A DNA stretch of 10,492 nt from Coemansia sp. RSA 1804 (lineage: Eukaryota; Kickxellomycota; Kickxellomycetes; Kickxellales; Kickxellaceae): contig JANBTH010000863.1 of the NCBI GenBank assembly GCA_027578815.1, positions 1 through 10,492 of the forward strand. The letters are read 5' to 3'. Under the pieces are notes generated by a model. It ran no database searches. It saw only the letters and a list, made by a program, of their open reading frames with translations, and had not been told where the DNA came from. The translations under genes were made by a program, and so were the position numbers. Positions 1 to 6,440 of this stretch are shown here, in pieces (the first letter of the stretch is position 1; each line of letters starts with the position of its first letter).

Positions 1-149
1 TCGTTCTCCTTGTTTGCCTTGCGCTTGGGAGTGCTTGGCAGAGCCGCAGCAGCAGTCTCTTCAACAGGAATTCTCTTTCGCTTCTCATGACGCAGTTGTC
101 GAGTGGAAGCAACTGCGGATCTGGGGGTTTTGGAATTTATCCTAGTCAT
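1..149 (-). CDS. N-terminus of an unidentified basic, KEN-box protein (partial, 3' end outside window)
   Basis: An ATG at 147-149 (minus strand) opens a frame that runs without a stop to the window edge, giving 49 residues beginning MTRINSKTPRS. Directly visible are a basic nuclear-localisation-like stretch (HEKRKR, residues 21-26), a full Cdk-type site (TPKRK, Thr40), a second Thr-Pro (Thr8), and KEN at residues 47-49. KEN is the classical APC/C-Cdh1 degron. This combination is common in cell-cycle or chromatin proteins, including Cdc6/Cdc18-like N-termini, but nothing here fixes the family. The region just upstream is AT-rich with frequent stops, which supports this ATG as the start. The identity is left open; the body of the protein lies outside the window. 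Confidence 0.6.
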   Translation of the reverse strand, partial: MTRINSKTPRSAVASTRQLRHEKRKRIPVEETAAAALPSTPKRKANKEN

Positions 150-560
150 TACAAGATATACATAAATAGGTCAATAAATACAGCAAATATATACAAAAAA
201 TAAATATACAAGGAGAAAATGTGAGTAGAACAAGAAAGAAATTTGATATGTAAAAATGTAAACATGTATTGCTTTTTATCCTAGGTTCAAATACCTGACT
301 TGATCAGAGTTTGAGCAATTTTGCAAGTCATCACATTAAAGGATGGTTAACGTAAACAAAAGCTTTTATAGACTATACTTTTGGAACCAGAAAAGATGTG
401 GAAGCATACTCAATCCTCTTAGGTGAATCCCTTCAAATAAGAGATGGACTATGCTTAAGAGTCTTTTGGATGAGCTTGCCAAGCATGCTATCCAGGATTG
501 AAGCAATATTCCCGACCAATTTTTATACTCGAATAGGTTACTAAATAATAAAAGTGTCAA
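150..560. other. Intergenic: promoter side of the KEN-box gene and 3' flank of coilin
   Basis: This AT-rich stretch lies between two minus-strand genes. It should contain the 3' UTR of the coilin gene (right part) and the promoter/5' UTR of the partial gene at 1-149 (left part, very A/T-rich at 150-240). I see no convincing gene, tRNA or repeat. A 64-codon open stretch at 366-560 follows the coilin stop in the same frame. It has no family resemblance and is treated as UTR. Confidence 0.6.
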
Positions 561-1817
561 CTAGACACCGATAAACTTGAGGTTATAAATTAAACTAGGG
601 TCGAGGACAACAAGATCATCATCATTGGAACCAGGCTCGGTATTCGGATCTGTTTGGTTGCTGGTTAGAAGATCAGCGCGCCTTTGTCTTGCAGCCGAAC
701 CCACCGAGCTGCCTGTGTCTTTGTCGTGTCTGAACTCGCGCAGGACTCGGACTGACAGCAACCCTGTTTTGTCAGCCCCAATGATCTCCGCTACCTTGTA
801 GTTGCTGACCACCGGGGTGACATTGGAGGCGATCTCAAGAGACTTGTAGGCAATTAGGTGTCCAGGCCGGGCGTTGCTGGGACTAGCGTCCTCGAGCTGA
901 AGTATCTCGGGAATGGTTATCGAGGCTATACGGCGTGAGGGTGTGCCGGACACTGATAGCCGATCTAACGGCATGGTTTCTGGCGAATCGTTGCTAGAAA
1001 CAGAGCCGTGCTCAAAGCAGATGTGCTCTGTGTGGGAACGGATACTTTCACCGCATATTTTGCAGCTGGTTGCATCCTCTTCAGCATGGTTAGCACCGCT
1101 GCTGTTGCCAGTGCTCTCGCTTCCAGTGGTAGTGCTGCTGCTGCTGGTGCTGCTGCTGTCACTTGTTGTGGTATCACTGCTGCTGCTCGACGAAATAGAG
1201 TCAGTTCTCTTCCTCCTCGTCCTCGTCTCCGTTCCTTTGCTGCTATTGCTGCTATCCATGGATGCATCTTTGCTGACAGATTGATCAGTTATAATAGAAG
1301 AGGGATTAGTCTGCACGGGGCTTGATTCACCGTAAATAATCTCTGCCGGATAAATTCTTTTGTTTGGATTTGGAGTTTGCTGAGCCTGTAAAGAACCGGC
1401 GTGATGTTCTTTTCTGCTTATATACACAGGAGGGCGACTCACCTGTTTCTGGTGCTGGGGCACCTGTTTCTCGGATCTAGAGTTGCTGCCAATTCCGCTG
1501 GCGCTACTGACATCAATGGTGTCGGTGGTATCGGCCGGCTGGCCGGGCGTTTCCTGGGCGTAGTACGAGTGAAGATGCTGGTGGAGAACGACTACGAGGG
1601 AATCGCGGTTCGAAAGCAGATCAACCACAAGGTCGTCGTCCATCAGTTCAAAGCCGTCGCTGATCAGGGCGATTGGCTCCTGGATAAGCGTGACCAGTCG
1701 CCGTCTTATTTCGTTCTTCAGGTCCTTGACTGTCTTTTGCGCACACACCAGCAGGAACCTGCGCTGTGGCAGCGGGGGAGCCAGAGATATCTCCAGCTTG
1801 AGCTTGTCGTCGTCCAT
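561..1817 (-). CDS. Coilin orthologue (Cajal-body scaffold protein), 418 aa
   Basis: Coilin scaffolds nuclear Cajal bodies, where snRNPs and other small RNPs mature. Residues 1-82 form a ubiquitin-fold-like N-terminal domain of coilin type: strands around KLEISLAPPL and RRFLLVCAQ, a basic helix KNEIRRRL, then FELMDDD and a hydrophobic strand SLVVVLHQ. Residues 198-206 (TRTRRKRTD) resemble a nuclear localisation signal, followed by a Ser/Thr tract to about 242. A Cys/His cluster sits at 252-270. Residues 318-418 match the coilin Tudor-like domain: GHLIAYKSLEI followed by a VSNYKVAEI stretch parallels the animal coilin IIAFKLLEL and VSDYKEGRI blocks, and the end LDPSLI parallels IDPRLI. The frame is open 28 codons further upstream, but those residues look like pyrimidine-rich leader, so the ATG at 1815-1817 is chosen. 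A 57-nt in-frame stretch could be an intron (see findings). The family call is confident; the exact splice form is not. Confidence 0.85.
   Translation of the reverse strand: MDDDKLKLEISLAPPLPQRRFLLVCAQKTVKDLKNEIRRRLVTLIQEPIALISDGFELMDDDLVVDLLSNRDSLVVVLHQHLHSYYAQETPGQPADTTDTIDVSSASGIGSNSRSEKQVPQHQKQVSRPPVYISRKEHHAGSLQAQQTPNPNKRIYPAEIIYGESSPVQTNPSSIITDQSVSKDASMDSSNSSKGTETRTRRKRTDSISSSSSSDTTTSDSSSTSSSSTTTGSESTGNSSGANHAEEDATSCKICGESIRSHTEHICFEHGSVSSNDSPETMPLDRLSVSGTPSRRIASITIPEILQLEDASPSNARPGHLIAYKSLEIASNVTPVVSNYKVAEIIGADKTGLLSVRVLREFRHDKDTGSSVGSAARQRRADLLTSNQTDPNTEPGSNDDDLVVLDPSLIYNLKFIGV
1386..1442 (-). other. Candidate in-frame intron (exitron) inside coilin
   Basis: On the minus strand this 57-nt segment begins GTGAGT and ends TTCTTTACAG, both good splice signals. 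It is a multiple of three and has no stop codon. It encodes residues 126-144 if retained and leaves the frame intact if removed. No strong CTAAC-type branch point is visible, so the segment may simply be coding. It lies in the poorly conserved linker, where protein similarity cannot decide. Confidence 0.35.
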
Positions 1818-2145
1818 TGTGATCAACTGGTAAGTAAGCAAGCAAGCAAGCGGGCGAAAGGATTTTGGGAAGGTGGAAAGAAGAAAACAAGATGTATTCA
1901 AGAGTAGATAGAAGATTTCTTTTAAGAGTAGGTGCTAGGTTTACGGCTTTTTTCATTAGATCCCAGAGTGTGTGAGAGCCATTCTTCCTTGGCGGCCCAC
2001 AAAACCTAAATTCATTTAATCGAATGGTCAGCACGCCAATGGGGGGGGGGTAGTAAACGTTTATGGCATTTTATTCAGAACAACCGTGTGACTTTGTAGA
2101 CTAGAGAACAAACATGGCTGATGTAAAAAAAAAGCACTGTTTTTT
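1818..2145. promoter_or_regulatory. Promoter/leader of coilin and 3' flank of the Tom5-like gene
   Basis: These 328 bases lie between two minus-strand genes. Just upstream of the coilin ATG (minus strand) is a pyrimidine-rich run containing tandem CTTG units (forward AAGC units, about 1834-1850), ending TTACCAG at 1827-1833. This resembles a 3' splice site of a 5'-UTR intron. A possible GTAAAC donor lies near 1939-1944, but the pairing is unproven. A run of ten G occurs at 2041-2050 and a run of A at 2125-2133. No additional gene is supported here. Confidence 0.45.
2041..2050. repeat. Homopolymer G10
   Basis: A mononucleotide run of ten G lies in the spacer between the coilin and Tom5-like genes. 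Such runs are length-variable and prone to sequencing error. No function is evident. Confidence 0.8.
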
Positions 2146-2409
2146 TCACGACAGGGCCTTTTCGAGATGCTCCACTGCCCAGGGCACTACAGGGATAAGA
2201 AGCAATCCCAGAAAACCGGAAACAGAGTTAGTCTTAGAACAAGGATTATTTGCTTAATGCACTCTTGAAGCTGAGTAGAGTCTGCTCGCGTGCTTACCTA
2301 AGCGAAAGGCTGTGACAATGGTGACGAACGACATGAAGCCCTTTGCTGCTTCGCGGCGCATAAGAGCCTGCTGCTCTGGTGTGATTTCGGGGGCGCCGGG
2401 CATGAACAT
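2146..2409 (-). CDS. Tom5-like small subunit of the mitochondrial outer-membrane translocase, two exons, 50 aa
   Basis: Tom5 is a tail-anchored small subunit of the TOM complex that helps preproteins pass from receptors to the Tom40 channel. Exon 1 is 2298-2409 and exon 2 is 2146-2186 (153 nt including TGA). The joined product is 50 residues, the usual Tom5 size. It starts MFMPGAPEITPEQQALMRRE, with an acidic/polar cytosolic part holding the PE-x5-MRRE pattern, then a single hydrophobic segment (about residues 25-40, SFVTIVTAFRLVPWAV) and a short tail LEKALS. The closest remembered pattern is animal TOMM5, which has a D/PEEMKRKMRE helix, an IYVALLRVTPFIL membrane segment and a short KKLDSI tail. 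The intron interrupts the membrane segment after Leu37 in phase 1. Without splicing the frame leaves the hydrophobic segment and stops within the intron. The gene is divergent from Rad23. Very short proteins limit certainty. Confidence 0.75.
2187..2297 (-). other. Intron of the Tom5-like gene (111 nt)
   Basis: The donor is GTAAGC and the acceptor is CCCTGTAG on the minus strand. A canonical branch sequence, GACTAACTC, has its CTAAC at forward 2227-2231, about 40 nt before the acceptor. Removing it restores a continuous Tom5-like frame (phase 1, Gly/Val codon split G|TG). The branch point and both splice sites make this the best-supported intron in the window. Confidence 0.85.
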
Positions 2410-2890
2410 TTTGTATTTCTTTTTTATCTGGCTTGCGGAATTGGAATGAAAGAGTGGACAATTGAGTAAGCAATTGAAGAAGGCAAAAAAAAGAAAAAGA
2501 TCAATCTATCGTTAACAAAAAGCCCGAATGAATTATTGGTTCCGAGTCGAGCCGATGCTAGTCGAGCCGTAGTGCTAATAAGCGTACAGCATCGCTTGCG
2601 TTTTTTTACCTCTTCATAGAACAAGCTGGCGGAACGACGCTAGTTGATTGAAGTGAGCAGCTTTTATTGTTCATTCTTTTTGCTCCCCCCCCGCCTTCAC
2701 CAACAACTGAACCAAGCCTTTCTTTTGCTTTTTCCTTCATACTCTCGCTAAAACTCCTTTCCAAAGAGTAATATTATTAGGGATATATAGTGTCCTGTTC
2801 CTTTATTCTATTATATACAATTGTTTTTTTTGTTTTTCCGTTGGCTTTTATAATAATCACATCAGAATAGCTTTTCTTTTTATCTCAACA
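2410..2890. promoter_or_regulatory. Divergent promoter region between the Tom5-like gene and RAD23
   Basis: These 481 bases separate two genes transcribed away from each other. They contain an ATTGG (reverse CCAAT) at 2535-2539 and two copies of GTCGAGCCG at 2546-2554 and 2561-2569. TATA-like TATATA sequences occur at 2784-2789 and 2812-2817, about 105 and 75 nt before the Rad23 ATG. The last 70 nt before that ATG are strongly T/pyrimidine-rich, as in many fungal core promoters. No protein-coding content is convincing; the one longer open frame on the minus strand (2424-2624) is low-complexity. Confidence 0.55.
2546..2569. repeat. Direct repeat of GTCGAGCCG in the divergent promoter
   Basis: Two identical 9-mers start 15 bases apart. 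They lie ten bases from a reverse CCAAT box, in the middle of the Tom5/RAD23 spacer. This could be a paired factor-binding site; the factor is unknown. Confidence 0.5.
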
Positions 2891-3914
2891 ATGAAGTTGA
2901 CACTAAAGACTCTTCAGCAAAAGTCATTCGATGTAGAGGTGGACGCGAGCAACACGATACGCGAGGTCAAGGAGAAGGTCGAAAGCTCGCAAGGGTTTTC
3001 GGCAGACGCACAGAAGCTTATCTATCTAGGTAACGTATAGTGGGTGAAGAGATTTTTTAGTGAAGCAATTAGTGCCACTTCTTTTCCTTTATTCACTCTA
3101 TGGGGGGGGTTTGGGTGTTGCAAGGACAAGGAATAAGAGTATTAAGAGCAGCATTATACTTGTTCTGTTGCTCTGTGGAGGGATAAGGGGGTGTAGGAAG
3201 GATCCTTGACGACAAGAAGACGGTGGATGAGGAGAAAATCAGCGAGAAGGACTTTATTGTGGTGATGATAGTCAAGCCCAAGGCGGCAAAGGCCAAGGCC
3301 GAGGAAGCAGCAACACCGGCGCCGTCGGGAAGCGCCAAGGTAGCGCCAGCAGCACCCGCGGCGCAGCGAACCACAAGCGCATCGGTAGCTAGCGGGGCGG
3401 CAGAGCCAGCGACACCCTCGCCAGCGGCACGCACTGCACAGCAACAGCAGCAGCAGCAGCAGCAGTTGCAAACGGCAGGTGATGGCAGCCAGCAGCGAGA
3501 TAGCGAGAGCAGCACGGGCGGTAGCGCAGGACTAGGGCAGTCGTCGTTCCTTGCTGGCGAGCAGTACGAGACAGCAGTTACAAACATGATGGAGATGGGG
3601 TACTCGCGCGACCAGTGCGTCAAGGCCATGCGCGCCAGCTTCAATAACCCGGACCGCGCGGTGGAGTACCTTATCAGCGGGATCCCCGAGGCGGCGCTGA
3701 GGATGGCTGACGAGGCAGATGCGCGCAACCAGCAGCATCAGCAGCAGCAGGCTTCACAGAACGAGGGCGAGGGCGCCGAGCAGGAGCAGCAGGCCTCAGA
3801 CACCGAGCCTACCTCGGCTTCTGCTTCTGGCGAGCGCCAGACGTCGCAGGCAGCGCCGGCGTCGCGCGCATCGAGGAATCTGTTCCAGCAGGCGGAGCAG
3901 CAGGCAGCCAGCGG

Positions 3915-3946
<32 letters not shown>

Positions 3947-4383
3947 GGGCGGGACGAATCGACCTGGAGGTGCTGCGCCAGTCCCCGCAGTTCAGACAGC
4001 TCCAGATGCTGGTCCGCGAGAACCCGCAGATGCTGTCGCAGGTGCTGGCGGAGCTGGCGGCACAGCAGCCGCAGCTGGCGGTGCTGATCAGAAACAACCA
4101 GGCGGAGTTCCTGCGGATGCTGATGGAGGGCGTCTACAGCGACGACGGGATGGCCGAGATGATGCAGGAGGCGCAGCTGGCCGAAGGAGAAGGCGACGAT
4201 GGCGATGGCGACGACGGCGTGCAGTATATCCGGGTGACGCAGGAGGAGAAGGAGGCCATTGAGCGGCTCGAGGCCCTCGGGTTCCCCCATGGCGTGGTTG
4301 TGCAGGCTTACTTTGCCTGCGATAAGAACGAGGAGCTGGCTGCCAACTACTTGTTTGAGCACGGCCATGAGGATATGGACTGA
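2891..4383 (+). CDS. RAD23: Rad23: UBL-UBA shuttle for proteasome delivery and nucleotide excision repair, two exons, 441 aa
   Basis: Rad23 carries ubiquitylated proteins to the proteasome and stabilises the Rad4/XPC damage sensor. Exons are 2891-3029 and 3197-4383. Residues 1-75 are the ubiquitin-like domain (MKLTLKTLQQKSF start, QKLIYLGRILDD across the splice junction, FIVVMIVKPK end), very close to animal and yeast Rad23. UBA1 is at about 168-211 (MMEMGYSRDQCVKAM). The XPC/Rad4-binding domain is at about 303-358 (LRQSPQFRQLQMLVRENPQ, followed by an LIRNNQAEFLRML helix). UBA2 is at about 395-436 (AIERLEALGFPHGVVVQAY), and the protein ends six residues later. This is the complete family architecture at near-usual length. 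Linkers are rich in Ala, Gln and Ser, with pure CAG-encoded Gln runs. The start follows a CAACA context directly after a pyrimidine-rich promoter. The call is firm. Confidence 0.95.
3030..3196 (+). other. Intron of RAD23 (167 nt) splitting the UBL domain
   Basis: The donor is GTAACG and the acceptor is GGTGTAG. Removal joins YLG to RILDD, the conserved UBL sequence (phase 1). If retained, translation stops after two further codons at TAG, leaving a 49-residue UBL fragment. The acceptor is preceded by a G-rich stretch rather than a pyrimidine tract, a G8 run sits inside, and no clear CTAAC branch point is visible. It is nevertheless required by protein homology. Confidence 0.88.
3437..3465 (+). 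repeat. CAG repeat encoding Gln in Rad23 linker 1
   Basis: A near-pure run of CAG, with one CAA, encodes nine Gln (residues 128-136) in the UBL-UBA1 linker. Triplet repeats of this kind are length-variable. Confidence 0.85.
3916..3946 (+). repeat. CAG repeat encoding Gln in Rad23 linker 2
   Basis: A pure CAG run encodes about ten Gln (residues about 287-296) between UBA1 and the XPC-binding domain. It is disordered linker material, probably polymorphic. Confidence 0.85.
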
Positions 4384-5126
4384 GCATAGTTTTCTTTTTA
4401 TTATTGAAGTAGTTTGTTCTGTTTTTTTTTCTAGCGAATGGAATTTTGCACACTTGAGCTAACCAGGTGGAGAAAAAAGGAGATCCAGGTCAGAAGAACC
4501 TCCTCACGAACCATGTCATGTGAGCTGCATTGTCCCGGGTAGCTGCTACTATTATTTGTTTTCTGGGTGGTGGATATCACAGTGTGTGGGTTTTTTTTCC
4601 TCGGGGTGCTTTCGATTCATTTCAGAATACGACACACTTCCGATAACCGCTGCCCGTTGTGGCTTTATTTCACGAAGGGAAGACATGGCTGGTATCCTCT
4701 GCCAAAGAAGAGCTTGACACTCCAAAAGAAAAGAAAAGAAAAAGGCGGAATCCAAACTGATTGGCAGAATTTCGTGTGGTTTTTTGTAATTGCTTCTCGC
4801 TACATTTTTCCTCTTCTTTCCCTTACACATTCCAAAGACCCGAGTTTATTTTCTTCATTACAAATTTGACTTTCTATTTTTCCACTCCGTTCTTCTTTTT
4901 CTGCTTTCCCAACTTTTTTCTTTATTTGTTTAATTACTGGTTTTTAATTTTTCCTATTTTTCTTATTATTCCGCTCCATCTGTAGCATAAGTAATCACTG
5001 GGCATTCTGCTTTTCTAATTTCTTCCTTTTCATCCTATTTTTTCTTTATTCCAGGTGAAGGCCCAAGAATCCGCCCCATTTCCTTTCCTCTTCATTGGCA
5101 CACTAGAAAGAAAGAAAGAAAAAAGC
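4384..5126. promoter_or_regulatory. RAD23 3' flank and promoter/5' leader of the MAP2K gene
   Basis: These 743 bases contain no supported gene. The left end is T-rich 3'-UTR material (TTTTTATTATTG just after the Rad23 stop). The middle holds mixed-composition sequence with a (AAAAG)n purine tract near 4723-4745. From about 4790 to 5054 the plus strand is strongly pyrimidine-rich. A textbook 3' splice site ends at 5054: TTCTAAT near 5013, then a C/T tract and TTATTCCAG. This suggests a 5'-UTR intron of the MAP2K gene; candidate donors (for example GTGAGC at about 4519) cannot be chosen by eye. A GAAA repeat (5107-5122) directly precedes the MAP2K ATG. Confidence 0.55.
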
Positions 5127-5360
5127 ATGCCGCGGAACAAGCCAGGGTTCTCGCTCAGCCAGCTGGGGATTGAGATAGACGGACCCACAGGCAACATCAG
5201 GCCGTCGCCAGAGGCGGCAGCATCCACAGCATCGTCGGCAGCGGGAGGAGGAGGAGCGCAGATGATGCGGCTATCGAGTGCGCCGCCAGCGCGGCACCAG
5301 GGCGAGGAGCGGGGGGTGGCGGGCATAGAGGGCACGAAGCGCGGCATAGGCGTGGGAGCG

Positions 5361-5403
<43 letters not shown>

Positions 5404-6440
5404 CGAGCAACAGCAATGGCAATGGCAGCAATAGCGCGGTGGGGCAGTCGCCGTTCATAGCGTTCTCGGAGTACGTGGACCCGACGGGCAACCTGAGCTT
5501 CGAGGGCAAGGCGGTGATCAGCGCGAACGGCGTGGACTTCAGCAGCGGCAAGAGCTACAAGATCTCGATGGCGCAGATGCAGGTGCTTGGGGAGCTGGGG
5601 CGCGGGCAGTACGGCGTGGTGCACAAGGTGTTTCACCGGCCCACGCGGGTGACGATGGCGCTGAAGGAGATCCGGCTCGAGCTGAACCGCCGCGCGCTGC
5701 AGCAGATCATCATGGAGCTCGACGTGCTGCACAAGGCGCGGTCGCCGTACATCGTCGACTTCTACGGCGCCTTCTTCGTCGAGTCGTGCGTCTACTACAG
5801 CATGGAGTACATGGACTTTGGGTCCCTCGACCGCCTCTACGCCGACGGCATCCCCGAGCCCGAGCTGGCCAACATCGCGCTGGCCGTCGTCAAGGGCCTC
5901 ACCTTCCTCAAGTCCGAGCTCAACATCATCCACCGCGACGTCAAGCCCACCAACATCCTGGTCAACAGGCGCGGCGAGGTCAAGCTGTGCGACTTTGGCG
6001 TCTCCGGCGAGCTCAAGCAGTCGCTGGCGAAGACCCACGTCGGCTGCCAGAGCTACATGGCGCCCGAGCGCATCTTTGGCCCCGCCGCCGGCCCCGACGG
6101 TTACACCGTGCAGTCCGACGTCTGGTCCCTCGGCATCACCATCGTCGAGGCTGCCACCGGCCACTTCCCCTTCGACGGCGCCTCCTTCGCCAGCGTCTTC
6201 GAGCAGCTCAACGCCATCGTCAACTGCGACCCGCCCCGCCTCTCGCCCGACTCGCACTCGCCCGACGCCTGCGACTTCATTGCGCGCTGTCTTGCCAAGG
6301 ACGCCGCCAGCCGCCCAACCTACCAGATGCTGCTCGACCACCCGTGGCTGCAGCGCGCCGAGTCCGCCTCCGACGTCGATATGGAGGACTGGGCTCGCCG
6401 CGCACATGCGCTGTATCTGTCGCGCACTGCCTCCAACTAG
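5127..6440 (+). CDS. Pbs2/Wis1-type MAP kinase kinase of the HOG/stress-activated pathway, 437 aa
   Basis: This dual-specificity kinase should phosphorylate the Hog1/Sty1 (p38-type) MAP kinase in the cytoplasm. The kinase domain spans about 146-409. It shows the glycine loop GRGQYG (158-163), ATP-binding Lys180 in MALKEIRLEL, helix-C Glu197, catalytic HRDVKPTN with Asp271, DFG at 289-291, activation-loop Ser299 and Thr303 (S-x-x-x-T), and APE at 312-314. The blocks SPYIVDFYGAFF and VGCQSYMAPERI are characteristic of Wis1/Pbs2. After the kinase core, DVDMEDWARR (416-425) matches the docking tail of this subfamily (Wis1 has a similar VDM-x-x-W block). The N-terminus is short (about 145 residues against several hundred in Pbs2/Wis1) and has a 12-Ala tract at 80-91. 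The frame is open upstream to 5055, but the first ATG is at 5127, after a GAAA-rich leader. Codon use switches sharply in mid-gene. Confidence 0.93.
5361..5402 (+). repeat. GCA (CAG-type) repeat encoding Ala in the MAP2K
   Basis: Twelve pure GCA codons (5364-5399), flanked by ACA codons, encode poly-Ala at residues 80-91 of the variable N-terminal region. This is the same repeat class as the Gln tracts in Rad23, read one frame over. Confidence 0.9.

Noticed and set aside
282..300. tRNA B-box-like sequence GGTTCAAAT
   Set aside because: The flanking bases do not form a T-arm stem, and no acceptor, D or anticodon arms can be drawn around it.
1818..1901. Upstream 28-codon extension of coilin
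   Set aside because: The first in-frame ATG gives a Phe/Leu/Pro-rich stretch from a pyrimidine-rich leader that ends in a splice-acceptor-like TTACCAG. The coilin domain begins right after the ATG at 1817.
3030..3196. RAD23 as a frameshifted or broken gene
   Set aside because: The interruption has GT and AG ends, and its removal exactly restores the conserved UBL sequence, so it is an intron.
3437..3465. CRISPR or tandem-array interpretation of the CAG tracts
   Set aside because: These are pure trinucleotide repeats without spacers, inside coding exons of a eukaryotic genome.
3093..4368. Antisense and shifted-frame open stretches within RAD23
   Set aside because: Cys- or Leu-run proteins are simply the CAG repeats read in other frames. 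Rad23 domains occupy the plus strand.
4552..4985. Open frames in the RAD23-MAP2K spacer on both strands
   Set aside because: Their composition follows the T-rich DNA (Phe/Leu/Lys-rich). They overlap each other and have no recognisable domains or codon bias like the real genes.
5271..6407. 378-codon open frame antisense to the MAP2K
   Set aside because: It is a by-product of the GC-rich third positions of the kinase gene. It has no start context, no recognisable domain, and low-complexity Val/Asp/Leu/Gly composition. The opposite strand has unmistakable kinase motifs.
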